This document shows, in pieces, positions 19,380 through 27,276 of a stretch of 64,000 nt of DNA. The DNA is from Sneathiella sp. (GTDB lineage: Bacteria; Pseudomonadota; Alphaproteobacteria; Sneathiellales; Sneathiellaceae), in NCBI RefSeq assembly GCF_002694385.1, contig NZ_NZMB01000010.1, positions 36,369-100,368 of the forward strand, in the 5' to 3' direction. The notes under the pieces are model-generated. The model saw nothing but the letters and a program-made list of their open reading frames with translations, ran no database searches and had not been told where the DNA came from. Position numbers and translations under genes: made by a program. Each line of letters starts with the position of its first letter. The first letter of the stretch is position 1.

Positions 19380-20585
19380 ATGGCCTCAGGAATTAAGGAT
19401 AAAGTTGCCATTCTCGGAATGGGCTGCTCGAATTTCGGCGAACGCTGGAATGATAACGCGGAAGATCTCATGATCGAAGCCTATGTCGAAGCCCTCGCCG
19501 ATGCGGGCATCGAGAAAAGCCAGATTGAAGCGGCATGGCTCGCCACCGCGATCGAGGAAGAGCATGTCGGCAAGTCCGCCGTGCCGCTTTCCATGGCGCT
19601 GCGCCTGCCGAATATCCCGGTGACGCGTGTGGAAAACTACTGCGCCAGCGGATCGGAAGCCTTCCGCGGCGCGGTTTACGCCGTTGCCTCGGGCGCCTGT
19701 GATATCGCTCTCGCCCTTGGCGTTGAAAAGCTGAAAGACACGGGTTATGGCGGCCTGCCACAGCGTAACCGCGGGTCGGTCAACGATCTGTTCTGGGCGA
19801 ATGCCTCGGCCCCCGGTTCCTTCGCGCAGCTTGCCTCCGCCTATTCGGCCAAGCATGGCGTCAACAGGGATGACATGAAACGGGCCATGGCGCATATTTC
19901 GGTCAAGAGCCATGATAATGGATCACGCAACCCGAAGGCCCATCTTCGCAACAAGATTGATGAAGACAAGGTCATGAATGCCCCGATGATCGCAGAGCCG
20001 CTTGGCCTCTTCGATTGCTGCGGCGTGAGTGACGGGTCGGCCTGCGCCATTGTGACGACACCGGAAATTGCCCGTTCGCTCGGCAAGAAAGATCTGATCA
20101 CGGTCAAGGCTTTGCAGCTTTCCGCCTCCAACGGTCGGGAAGCCCAGCATAACTCCTGGGATGGCAGCCATTTCGTCACCACCCGGGCGGCCGCCAACCG
20201 GGCCTATAAGGAAGCCGGCATCACCAAGCCGCGCGACCAGGTCAGCATGTTCGAAGTCCATGACTGCTTCTCCGTGACCGAGCTGGTCACGATGGAAGAC
20301 CTTTTCATTTCCGATGAAGGAAATGCAGTGAAAGACGTTATGGACGGTTTCTATGATGCGGACGGCAAGATCCCCTGCCAGATTGACGGCGGCCTGAAAT
20401 GCTTCGGTCACCCGATCGGGGCCTCCGGTCTTCGCATGATCTATGAAATGTATCTGCAGATGCAGGGCCGCGCGGGCGACCGTCAGCGCAAGGAAGAGCC
20501 GGTCTTCGGCATGACCCACAATCTGGGCGGCTTCCCGCATCAGAACGTCTGCTCAATTACCATTGTCGGGAAAGAAGGCGCCTGA
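19380..20585 (+). CDS. SCPx/lipid-transfer-type thiolase (acetyl-CoA acetyltransferase family)
   Basis: 401 residues. The thiolase catalytic set appears intact. The nucleophile is C88 in ENYCASGSEA. A histidine lies in EVHDCFSVTEL, and a Cys/His pair in GGLKCFGHPIGASG, as in the SCP2-thiolase branch. The family cleaves 3-oxoacyl-CoA with CoA to acetyl-CoA (or propionyl-CoA) and a shortened acyl-CoA. RBS AAGGAG lies at the end of the upstream DUF35-fusion gene, two bases apart, so the products are probably made together and may form a complex. DUF35 proteins are known partners of thiolases in archaea and of steroid aldolases in actinobacteria. A strong terminator follows. Confidence 0.87.
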   Translation: MASGIKDKVAILGMGCSNFGERWNDNAEDLMIEAYVEALADAGIEKSQIEAAWLATAIEEEHVGKSAVPLSMALRLPNIPVTRVENYCASGSEAFRGAVYAVASGACDIALALGVEKLKDTGYGGLPQRNRGSVNDLFWANASAPGSFAQLASAYSAKHGVNRDDMKRAMAHISVKSHDNGSRNPKAHLRNKIDEDKVMNAPMIAEPLGLFDCCGVSDGSACAIVTTPEIARSLGKKDLITVKALQLSASNGREAQHNSWDGSHFVTTRAAANRAYKEAGITKPRDQVSMFEVHDCFSVTELVTMEDLFISDEGNAVKDVMDGFYDADGKIPCQIDGGLKCFGHPIGASGLRMIYEMYLQMQGRAGDRQRKEEPVFGMTHNLGGFPHQNVCSITIVGKEGA

Positions 20586-20617
20586 TCCGGCAAGACGGTA
20601 GAAATAAATGAAGCAAC

Positions 20618-20650
20618 AACCCAACCGGCCTCAGCCGGTTGGGTTTTTTT
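20618..20650 (+). terminator. Intrinsic terminator after the thiolase gene
   Basis: Perfect 12-bp stem AACCCAACCGGC / GCCGGTTGGGTT with a CTCA loop, running directly into a T tract on the plus strand. It separates the HMGCS-like/thiolase pair from the crotonase gene at 20692. Confidence 0.9.
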
Positions 20651-20691
20651 ACACCTAACTTCTCTATAAAAAATAAAACGGGAGAATAGAT

Positions 20692-21495
20692 ATGTCGAAT
20701 TCAAACATTGCGGAAATGACTGTCGAGGATGGTATCGCGACGATTGTCATGACGCGGCCAGACCGGCGGAATGCCTTCACACAGGAGTTGCAGGACTATC
20801 TGTCCGCCAAGGTCAGCGAGATTACCCGCCGTGACGATATTGACGCGGTGATCCTGACAGGCAGCGGCGGGTGCTTCAGTGCGGGCGGTGATATCAAGGG
20901 GATGCTGGAAAACCAGCCGAAGGAAGGTCAGCCCGGCGCCGATTACCGCAAACGCATCTATGCCATCAATGACTGGATCGGACGTCTTAGAAATCTTGAA
21001 GTGCCGGTCATTGCGGCCGTTGATGGCGCCGCCTATGGTGGCGGTTTCGCCCTTGCGCTCTGTGCGGATTTTGTCCTGTGCAGCCCGACGGCGCGCTTCT
21101 GTTCCGTGTTCGGCCGCATCGGCGCGGTGCCCGACTGCGCCATCATGTATGTCCTGCCGCGCATGATCGGCATGCAGCGCGCCAAGGATATCATGTATAC
21201 GGGCCGCCCGGTTCTGGCCGAAGAAGCCAAGGCAATCGGCATTGCCTTCGATATCCATCCGGCCGATGAATTGCTGGACGCGGCCCTCACCCTTGCCAAG
21301 CGGTTGCAACCTTCCAGCCGCAAAGCCTTCGCGCTCACCAAGCGGATCACCAATCAGTCGCTCGATCTCGACCCGCAATCACTGCTTGAGATGGAGGCGG
21401 CGGCGCAGGAAATCTGTTTCACGACGGATTACAACAAGGAAGCCGTCGCCCGATTTACCCGCAAGGAGCCGCTGCTCTTCAACTGGGAGGCATAA
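20692..21495 (+). CDS. Enoyl-CoA hydratase/isomerase family protein (isomerase-like)
   Basis: 267-residue crotonase. Oxyanion-hole segments are GGCFSAGGDIKGM (about residues 59-71) and DGAAYGGGFALALCADF. The acid/base region reads GRIGAVPDCAIMYVLPRMIG, with an aspartate after Pro, as in PaaG-type and delta3-delta2 enoyl-CoA isomerases rather than classic hydratases. Double-bond shifting is therefore more likely than hydration. RBS GGGAG. It lies downstream of the thiolase terminator, so it has its own promoter or depends on read-through. It converges on the acyl-CoA synthetase gene with four bases between stops. Precise substrate unknown; unsaturated terpenoid-derived acyl-CoA is a contextual guess. 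Confidence 0.83.
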   Translation: MSNSNIAEMTVEDGIATIVMTRPDRRNAFTQELQDYLSAKVSEITRRDDIDAVILTGSGGCFSAGGDIKGMLENQPKEGQPGADYRKRIYAINDWIGRLRNLEVPVIAAVDGAAYGGGFALALCADFVLCSPTARFCSVFGRIGAVPDCAIMYVLPRMIGMQRAKDIMYTGRPVLAEEAKAIGIAFDIHPADELLDAALTLAKRLQPSSRKAFALTKRITNQSLDLDPQSLLEMEAAAQEICFTTDYNKEAVARFTRKEPLLFNWEA

Positions 21496-21499
21496 GCGG

Positions 21500-23041
21500 C
21501 TAAGTCGCGGGCTGCAAATCGCCGATTTCGTCCTTCAGTACCCGCTTCAAAACCTTCCCCGTGGCATTGCGTGGCAATTCCTTCAGGAACACGACATGCT
21601 TCGGGATTTTGAAGCGGGCGAGCTTATCCCGGCAATAGCCGGTGACCTCATCCGCCGTCAACGTCTTGCCCGGCGCCAGAACGATCACCGCGCAGCCCAC
21701 CTCATCCCACCGGTCATCCGGCACGCCAATAATTGCGACATCGGCAATTTCGGGCATTTTGAACAGCAGGCTTTCGATTTCCGCCGGATAGACATTCTCC
21801 CCGCCGGAGATATACATATCCTTCCAACGATCGACGACATAAAAATGCCCCTCCTCATCCATGCGGCAGGCGTCCCCGGTATGCAGCCAGCCGTCCGTGA
21901 TGGCCTCCGCATTGGCTTCGGGCCGGTTCCAGTAGCCGGGCGTGATATTCGGGCCCTTGACCCATAACTCCCCGATTTCGCCCCGCGGCACGTCCTTGCC
22001 ATTTTCATCGACAATCCGCGCCTCCGCATTCATGGCGAGCTTGCCCGCCGAGCCCGGTTTGGTCAGCGCCATAGTTGCATCCTGCACGGTGACGGTCGGG
22101 CTTGTCTCCGTCATGCCGTAGCCCTGTTGCAGGGCGAGACCGCGCGCCTTGTAGACTTCCAGAAGCGGCACCGGCGTCGGCGCCCCGCCCACCCCGGAAC
22201 AGGCAAGACGGGAGAAATCTGTCGTGGCAAAATCCGGATGCTGGCTCATGAACAGGTAATTCGCCGGAACGCCGAAGAAATGCGTAATCCCCATGTCCGG
22301 GTCATTGATCAGCCGCAGGCATTCCCCCGGATCAAAGCTGCGCATGACAAGGCTCGTCCCGCCATAATAGAGCGCGAGGGAGTTGTAGCAGTTGAGCCCG
22401 CCCGTATGAAACAGCGGCAGGATCGTCAACGTCCGGGTGGACGGCGTGATATAAGCCGGGCCTCCCAGATTGACGGCGTTATAAAAGGCCATGCCATAGG
22501 TATTCATCGCCCCCTTGGGCCGCCCCGTCGTGCCGGAGGTATACATGATGGTCCAGACATCGTCATGGGTCAGCCGGGCAAGGGTTGGCGTCGGGCGGCT
22601 GGCGGCAATCGCCGCCTCATACGGCGTCGTGCCGCCTGCGCCGCTGGTCTCCAGCGTATGGGGCACGCCTGTCGTCCTTTTCAGCTCCGTCACTTCCGCG
22701 GCAAACTGGCTGTCATGGATCAGCAGTTTCGGCGCCGCATCGCGGATGATGAAGTCCAGCTCGCTCACCGTCAACCGCCAGTTGAGCGGCAGAAAGATCG
22801 CGCCGATCTTGGCGCAGGCCGCCTGGATTTCCAGCATATCCGTGGAATTCATGGCCAGCACGCCAACGCGATCCCCCCGATTGACGCCATAGTCATTCTG
22901 GAAACATGCCGCGAGGCGCAAGGCCCTGTCATTCGCCTCGGCATAGGTAAAGTGACGATTGGAATGAAGGTCCACCCACACTTCCTTGCCCGGCACCCGC
23001 TCCGTATGATGGGCCAGCCAGTCATAATGCGTCACGCTCAT
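21500..23041 (-). CDS. AMP-forming acyl-CoA synthetase (fatty-acid--CoA ligase family)
   Basis: 513 residues. ANL-family core motifs are present: phosphate loop IMYTSGTTGRPKGAMN, adenine-site GYGMTETSP, hinge-proximal WLHTGDACRMDEEG, and C-terminal SGGENVYPAEIE. The catalytic lysine is in RNATGKVLKR. It activates a carboxylic acid to its CoA ester with ATP giving AMP and pyrophosphate. It follows an acyl-CoA dehydrogenase gene (37-base gap) on the same strand, so activation and first oxidation are coupled. The position matches that of AtuH-like activating enzymes in terpene clusters, but the acid is not known. RBS GGGAGGAAG. Confidence 0.88.
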   Translation of the reverse strand: MSVTHYDWLAHHTERVPGKEVWVDLHSNRHFTYAEANDRALRLAACFQNDYGVNRGDRVGVLAMNSTDMLEIQAACAKIGAIFLPLNWRLTVSELDFIIRDAAPKLLIHDSQFAAEVTELKRTTGVPHTLETSGAGGTTPYEAAIAASRPTPTLARLTHDDVWTIMYTSGTTGRPKGAMNTYGMAFYNAVNLGGPAYITPSTRTLTILPLFHTGGLNCYNSLALYYGGTSLVMRSFDPGECLRLINDPDMGITHFFGVPANYLFMSQHPDFATTDFSRLACSGVGGAPTPVPLLEVYKARGLALQQGYGMTETSPTVTVQDATMALTKPGSAGKLAMNAEARIVDENGKDVPRGEIGELWVKGPNITPGYWNRPEANAEAITDGWLHTGDACRMDEEGHFYVVDRWKDMYISGGENVYPAEIESLLFKMPEIADVAIIGVPDDRWDEVGCAVIVLAPGKTLTADEVTGYCRDKLARFKIPKHVVFLKELPRNATGKVLKRVLKDEIGDLQPAT

Positions 23042-23078
23042 CTCTTCCTCCCGCTGATTTTTTTCTTAGCTATCTAAG

Positions 23079-24266
23079 TTATATATACATTTGCCGCGCC
23101 GCAAGATCCCGCATGATTTCTTCTGATCCGCCGCCAATTGCCATCACCCGGACTTCCCGGTAAATCCGCTCAATACGGCAGCCGCGGATATAGCCCGCGC
23201 CGCCCATGACCTGCATCGCCTCCCGCGCGCAGAACTCAAGGGTCTGCGACGCCTGCACCTTCAGCAGCGACAGATCGGCAACCGGCTTTTCCCCGGCCAT
23301 GACACGCATGGCGCATTGCTCCAGATAGGCCTGCGTCACATTGATATGGCGCGCCATTTCCGCGAATTTGTGGCGGATCACCTGATGATCGGCGAGACGT
23401 TTGCCGAATGTTTTCCGCTCCCGCGCCCAGGCGATGGCATCCTCGAGGCAGACGCGGGCCGACGCCGTCGCCCCCGCCGCCATGCCGAGCCGTTCGCTGT
23501 TGAAATTGCTCATGATGCCAATGAAGCCCTTGTTTTCCTCCCCAATCAGATTGCTGCGGGGCACGCGGACATCATCGAAATAAAGCGCGGCGGTATCGGA
23601 CACCCACCAGCCCTGTTTTTTGAGCGGCGTGCGCGTAAAGCCCGGACGGTCCCGCTCGATCAGCACGAGGGAAACCCCTTCCCGCCCCGCGCCGCCGGTG
23701 CGCACGGCAACGGTATAGTAATCGGCCCGCATGCCGCCGGTGATGAACATTTTCGATCCATTGACGATATAATCATCACCATCGCGCACCGCGCGGGTCT
23801 GGATATTGGCGACATCCGACCCGCCGGACGGTTCCGTAATGGCAAGGGCATGGATTTTCTCCCCCGCCAGCACCGCGGGCGCAATCCGTTTCTTCAACTC
23901 CTCCGATCCGGTGGCGAGCACCGGCGGCAGGCCGATGGTATGCACCATCAGGCTCGCATGCATCCCGCCCGCGCCGGTGCGGGCCATTTCCTCCGATGAG
24001 ATCATGCGGAAGAACACATCCACCGGCGTGCCGCCATATTCCTCCGGGAAGCCCATGCCCAGCAGGCCGATATCCCCCGCCTTTTTATAAAGTTCCCGCG
24101 GGAATTCCCCGGCTTCATCCCAGTCATTGACGAAGGGCATGATTTCCTGCTCGATAAAGCCGCGCAGCGCCGCCCGCCAGGCATGATGGTCCGCCGTATA
24201 AAAAGGTCCCTTATACCGGTGATCAATATCAAAGGGGTTTGCGCCATTCTCAAAGCTGGTGACCAT
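23079..24266 (-). CDS. Acyl-CoA dehydrogenase
   Basis: 395 residues with complete family motifs: ALAITEPSGGSDVANIQTRA, YFDDVRVPRSNLIGEENKGF, AIAWARERKTFGKRL and the terminal MAIGGGSEEIMRDLAARQM. A helix-G glutamate is available in SNFNSERLGMAAG, and no YEGT motif is seen, so it resembles the isovaleryl-/long-chain branch. It is transcribed ahead of the acyl-CoA synthetase. It is divergent from the crotonase at 24456, with a 189-base gap that contains the 12-bp palindrome CTTGCATGCAAG at 24367-24378. Likely the first oxidation step for the acid activated by the neighbouring ligase. Confidence 0.88.
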   Translation of the reverse strand: MVTSFENGANPFDIDHRYKGPFYTADHHAWRAALRGFIEQEIMPFVNDWDEAGEFPRELYKKAGDIGLLGMGFPEEYGGTPVDVFFRMISSEEMARTGAGGMHASLMVHTIGLPPVLATGSEELKKRIAPAVLAGEKIHALAITEPSGGSDVANIQTRAVRDGDDYIVNGSKMFITGGMRADYYTVAVRTGGAGREGVSLVLIERDRPGFTRTPLKKQGWWVSDTAALYFDDVRVPRSNLIGEENKGFIGIMSNFNSERLGMAAGATASARVCLEDAIAWARERKTFGKRLADHQVIRHKFAEMARHINVTQAYLEQCAMRVMAGEKPVADLSLLKVQASQTLEFCAREAMQVMGGAGYIRGCRIERIYREVRVMAIGGGSEEIMRDLAARQMYI

Positions 24267-24366
24267 ATTCTTCTTCCCTGATTATTATTGTTCTACCCTT
24301 ACGGGATGGATATTTCCGCATATCATGCCTGTTTCTTCCGCTTTGGGAAAGTGTTTCACTGATGGC

Positions 24367-24378
24367 CTTGCATGCAAG
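24367..24378. promoter_or_regulatory. 12-bp palindrome in a divergent promoter region
   Basis: CTTGCATGCAAG is exactly self-complementary and lies between the divergent acyl-CoA dehydrogenase (23079-24266) and crotonase (24456) genes. It could be an operator, but a 12-bp palindrome can arise by chance, so the call is tentative. Confidence 0.25.
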
Positions 24379-24455
24379 CCATTTGAATCCGGGTCACACT
24401 CGCGTAGAATGGGGAAAAGGCACAACAAGACACAAACGGGAAAGGGAGCCTCGCC

Positions 24456-25301
24456 GTGAGCCATAGCTGTTTCGACGTTCAAATCGCCAATAACATCGCC
24501 CATATTATCCTCAATCGGCCGGAGAAGCGGAACAGCATGATCCCGGCCTTCTGGTCCGAGCTTCCCGCCATCATCCGGGATATTGACGAAAATGCGAAAG
24601 CCCGGGTGATTGTCCTCTCTTCAACCGGTCCGCATTTCACCTCCGGCCTCGATGTCACCTCCTTCCAGCAGGCGGAGATCACCGACCCGGCCGCCAAACG
24701 CGCCGCCCGGATAACGGCGGGCGCGGATTTTTATGGCACCGTCCGGAAGATGCAGCAGGCCTTTACTGCGCTTGAGGAATGCCGCCTCCCCGTCATTGCC
24801 GCCATTCAGGGGGGCTGCATCGGCGGCGGGGTCGATCTGATTACGGCCTGCGACATGCGCTACGCGACGGAGGATGCCTTTATCACCATATTCGAGACCA
24901 ATATCGGCATGACCGCCGATGTCGGCACTTTCCCCCGCATTTCAAAGCTGATTGCCGATGGCGTGGCGCGCGAGCTTGCCTATACCGGCCGGCGGATGCC
25001 CGCGGCGGAAGCGCGGGAAGTCGGCCTCGTCAACAAAGTGTTTGCCGATCAGGATGTGATGATGAAAGCGGTGATGGACATTGCGGCCGAAATCGCCAGC
25101 AAGGCGCCGCTCGCCATTATGGGCTGCAAGCGGATGATGAACTATTCCCGCGATCATACGGTGCAGGAGGGGCTGGACTATATCGCCATCTGGAATGCCA
25201 GCATGCTGCAGCGGGAGGAAATTTTTGAGGCCATGAAGGCCAATGCGGAAAAGCGGCCGGGCGAATTTGTCGATCTGCCGCCGGTTCGCGGGCATATCTG
25301 A
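24456..25301 (+). CDS. Crotonase family protein, delta3,5-delta2,4-dienoyl-CoA isomerase-like
   Basis: 281 residues from a GTG start with RBS GGGAG. Oxyanion-hole segments are GPHFTSGLDVTSF and QGGCIGGGVDLITACDMR. The segment ETNIGMTADVGTFPRISKLI carries the aspartate typical of dienoyl-CoA isomerases (ADVGTxxRxxK). The known enzyme converts 3,5-dienoyl-CoA to 2,4-dienoyl-CoA, the substrate of FadH-type reductases, and such a reductase is encoded at 11069. Together they would let beta-oxidation pass odd-numbered double bonds. It stands alone on the plus strand at the edge of the acyl-CoA island, before the tRNA gene. Confidence 0.85.
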   Translation: MSHSCFDVQIANNIAHIILNRPEKRNSMIPAFWSELPAIIRDIDENAKARVIVLSSTGPHFTSGLDVTSFQQAEITDPAAKRAARITAGADFYGTVRKMQQAFTALEECRLPVIAAIQGGCIGGGVDLITACDMRYATEDAFITIFETNIGMTADVGTFPRISKLIADGVARELAYTGRRMPAAEAREVGLVNKVFADQDVMMKAVMDIAAEIASKAPLAIMGCKRMMNYSRDHTVQEGLDYIAIWNASMLQREEIFEAMKANAEKRPGEFVDLPPVRGHI

Positions 25302-25449
25302 AAACCCCTCATCCGTTGGGAAAAGGCGACCGGGGAGGATAGGGAGACGAACGGAAAAACTGAACCGGACCGGACCAAGGGCGTCCGCTTCCGTGCTTTC
25401 GCCCGCCCGCCAATGCCCGTGCAAAAGGGGTTTGGCGCGCGTGATAAAA

Positions 25450-25526
25450 TGGCGATCCCGACAGGACTCGAACCTGTTACCTCAAGATTAGGAATCTTGC
25501 GCTCTATCCTGATGAGCTACGGGACC
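25450..25526 (-). tRNA. tRNA-Arg (anticodon CCU)
   Basis: A 77-base cloverleaf with encoded CCA on the minus strand. The acceptor is GGTCCCG pairing with CGGGATC (one G-U), and the D stem is GCTC/GAGC. The anticodon stem CAAGA/TCTTG holds loop TTCCTAA, so the anticodon is CCU, reading AGG. The T arm is ACAGG-TTCGAGT-CCTGT. It lies between the crotonase gene and a small lipoprotein gene. No integrase or direct repeat is seen beside it. Confidence 0.95.
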
Positions 25527-25564
25527 GTTTCCCGGATTTAGCAGAGTGCCCCTGCCCTCGCCAT

Positions 25565-25595
25565 AAAAAAATGCGCCGAAGCAATCCGGCGCATT
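25565..25595 (-). terminator. Intrinsic terminator of the DUF3012 lipoprotein gene
   Basis: Inverted repeat AATGCGCCG / CGGCGCATT with an 8-base loop. On the minus strand it runs into a T tract, 39 bases after the stop of the DUF3012 gene. Confidence 0.85.
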
Positions 25596-25633
25596 GGCTT
25601 TTCTGTCAGGTTTTAACCCCGACGCTCAGAAAA

Positions 25634-25810
25634 TCATTCCGACGTCAGGACACAGTTTTTGGCAAAATCAGCCGCTTCATTGGCCGACCAGTCGCCTTTC
25701 GGCTTTTCCTTCATGGCCTGACACCATTCCTTGCTGCCCACCTCGGGATCGCAGGCGGCCAGACCGAGGGCCAGTACAGGAAGAATCGCGAGAAAAATTA
25801 CTTTCTTCAT
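25634..25810 (-). CDS. DUF3012-type micro-lipoprotein (58 residues)
   Basis: Begins MKKVIFLAILPVLALGLAAC: a lipoprotein signal peptide with lipobox LAAC and the acylated Cys at position 20. The mature part is about 39 residues: DPEVGSKEWCQAMKEKPKGD followed by WSANEAADFAKNC. This matches my memory of the DUF3012 family, with two conserved cysteines that may form a disulfide. RBS AAGGAAC lies eight bases before the ATG. It has its own terminator and follows the OmpA-family lipoprotein gene on the same strand. Predicted periplasmic, membrane-anchored; function unknown. Confidence 0.85.
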   Translation of the reverse strand: MKKVIFLAILPVLALGLAACDPEVGSKEWCQAMKEKPKGDWSANEAADFAKNCVLTSE

Positions 25811-25836
25811 TTTCGGGTTCCTTCAAAAAAAGGCAT

Positions 25837-25868
25837 AAAAAAAGACGGGGCGTTCACCACCCCGTCTT
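25837..25868 (-). terminator. Intrinsic terminator of the OmpA-family lipoprotein gene
   Basis: Stem AAGACGGGG / CCCCGTCTT followed on the minus strand by a T tract, 16 bases after the stop codon of the OmpA-family gene. The DUF3012 gene downstream is therefore probably a separate transcription unit. Confidence 0.88.
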
Positions 25869-25883
25869 CTTCAGTCATCTTGA

Positions 25884-26756
25884 TTATTTCTCTTCGACGG
25901 TGATCACAACGCGGCGGTTTGCAGCGTTCCGTACCCCGTCGGCCGTCTGGACCTTGAGGTCTTTCTTACCGTAAGAGCGCATGATGATCCGATTCGGCTC
26001 CATGCCCATATCCATGCCCATGAAGGCAACGGCTTCGGCGCGGCGCTCACCCAGCTTGTCGTTATACTCGACGGAACCAACCGTATCGGTATAACCGGCA
26101 ATGGTGATCTGCGGATTTTTCAGCGTCTTCATATAGTCGGAAGCCGCGCGGATTTCCGCATCGGAGCCCGGCAGCGGTGTGGATGAGTCAAAGTCAAAGT
26201 TCACTTCGAAAGACTTCGGAGCGATCATTTCCTGCTTTTTCTCAATCACAACAACTTTTTCTTCCACGACCTTCGGAGCCATTGCAGCTTCGATTTCTTC
26301 CATGGAAAGGACGAAAGCGTCACGGCAGGCGGCAATATCTTCAGGCTGGAAGTTTTCTTCCTGCTCCTGCACCCAGCAATCGAAGCTTGTCTGGGCTTTT
26401 GCAGCCTGCATCGGCCATTCATTGCCCGCACCGGCACCAAGAGCCGCCATCAGGCGTTCCCGGGCGCTGAGCAGGACAGGCTCCCGATCAGCCGGAAGGC
26501 GCCATTCGTCGGGGTGATACGGATCAACCTGCTCACCGCGTGTCGCCGCCATTGCTTTCTCGGCAAAGCGATCAGAATCGATATAATCGCCTTCCTGATA
26601 CTCGGCTTTGGCAAGGTCAATATAGTTCGCATAAAGCGCCTGCTGGAATTCGGAACCGCTGGGGCTCAACTTCTCGGCCTGCTCCAGCTTCATACCGCAG
26701 GCAGCCAGTACGAGCGAGGTAGCACCAACAATCGCGAACCTAATCGTATTTTTCAT
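25884..26756 (-). CDS. OmpA-family lipoprotein
   Basis: 290 residues from the ATG at 26756, preferred over 26762 because RBS GAGGGG lies six bases before it. A lipoprotein signal ends at the lipobox LAAC (MKNTIRFAIVGATSLVLAAC). A 160-residue N-terminal region of unassigned fold holds two Cys (FDCWVQEQ and DIAACRDAF). A Val/Glu/Lys-rich linker (KVVEEKVVVIEKKQEM) leads to an OmpA-C domain. There, GYTDTVGSVEYNDKLGERRA carries the Asp and Arg that bind peptidoglycan diaminopimelate. Likely an outer-membrane lipoprotein that grips the cell wall, like Pal. No tol genes are adjacent, so it is not simply Pal. Confidence 0.9.
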   Translation of the reverse strand: MKNTIRFAIVGATSLVLAACGMKLEQAEKLSPSGSEFQQALYANYIDLAKAEYQEGDYIDSDRFAEKAMAATRGEQVDPYHPDEWRLPADREPVLLSARERLMAALGAGAGNEWPMQAAKAQTSFDCWVQEQEENFQPEDIAACRDAFVLSMEEIEAAMAPKVVEEKVVVIEKKQEMIAPKSFEVNFDFDSSTPLPGSDAEIRAASDYMKTLKNPQITIAGYTDTVGSVEYNDKLGERRAEAVAFMGMDMGMEPNRIIMRSYGKKDLKVQTADGVRNAANRRVVITVEEK

Positions 26757-26762
26757 AATCAT

Positions 26763-27276
26763 CCCCTCAACCTTTTGTTAGTGATGCGATGGGATTCGCA
26801 TCAGGTTCGGTTAATACTAGTACGTAGCAATACTGCAAACAACAGGAATTGGCATCATTGGGCAGAAATAGAGGGTTTCTGCGTGATTTCAACACCTATA
26901 GTGCAAATACTTGACGATAACTACGACGCAAAATTGTCCGAAATGCGGCAGTCGGCGTCCAATATTACGTATTTTATATACCTCGCCCGGGCGGGAAGAC
27001 AAATTTTTCTGCGGCCGCAGAAAAATATAGAAGGAAGAGGGTGGCTATTATCACACAGTCCCGGAAACGCCCCGAAATCACATATATATAAGCGGGGAAA
27101 GCCCGGAAATCCGGCCCGTTCCCCGCTGGCAGCCGGGAAGCGCCGGACCTGCCCTCCCCCGTCATCCTGTGACCGGAATTGATCCCTTTCCGGCGCCCCG
27201 TGACGGCGGCCGCTGTTGCATGAACGACACCGCGCCTATATGTTTATTTAGCGCCCTCAAAGTAAATCATAATATT
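26763..27276. other. Intergenic region between OmpA-family lipoprotein and CDF exporter, with a 24-bp palindrome
   Basis: 514 bases with no convincing gene. It should hold the promoter of the lipoprotein gene on the left and of the exporter on the right. The only strong structure is the exact 24-bp palindrome ATTTTTCTGCGGCCGCAGAAAAAT at 27003-27026, which has no loop and so is a better dimeric protein site than a hairpin. Short open frames here have no RBS or recognisable product. Confidence 0.5.

Noticed and set aside
25450-25526. tRNA gene as an integration site of a genomic island
   Set aside because: No integrase and no duplicated 3' tRNA end is visible in the flanking sequence.
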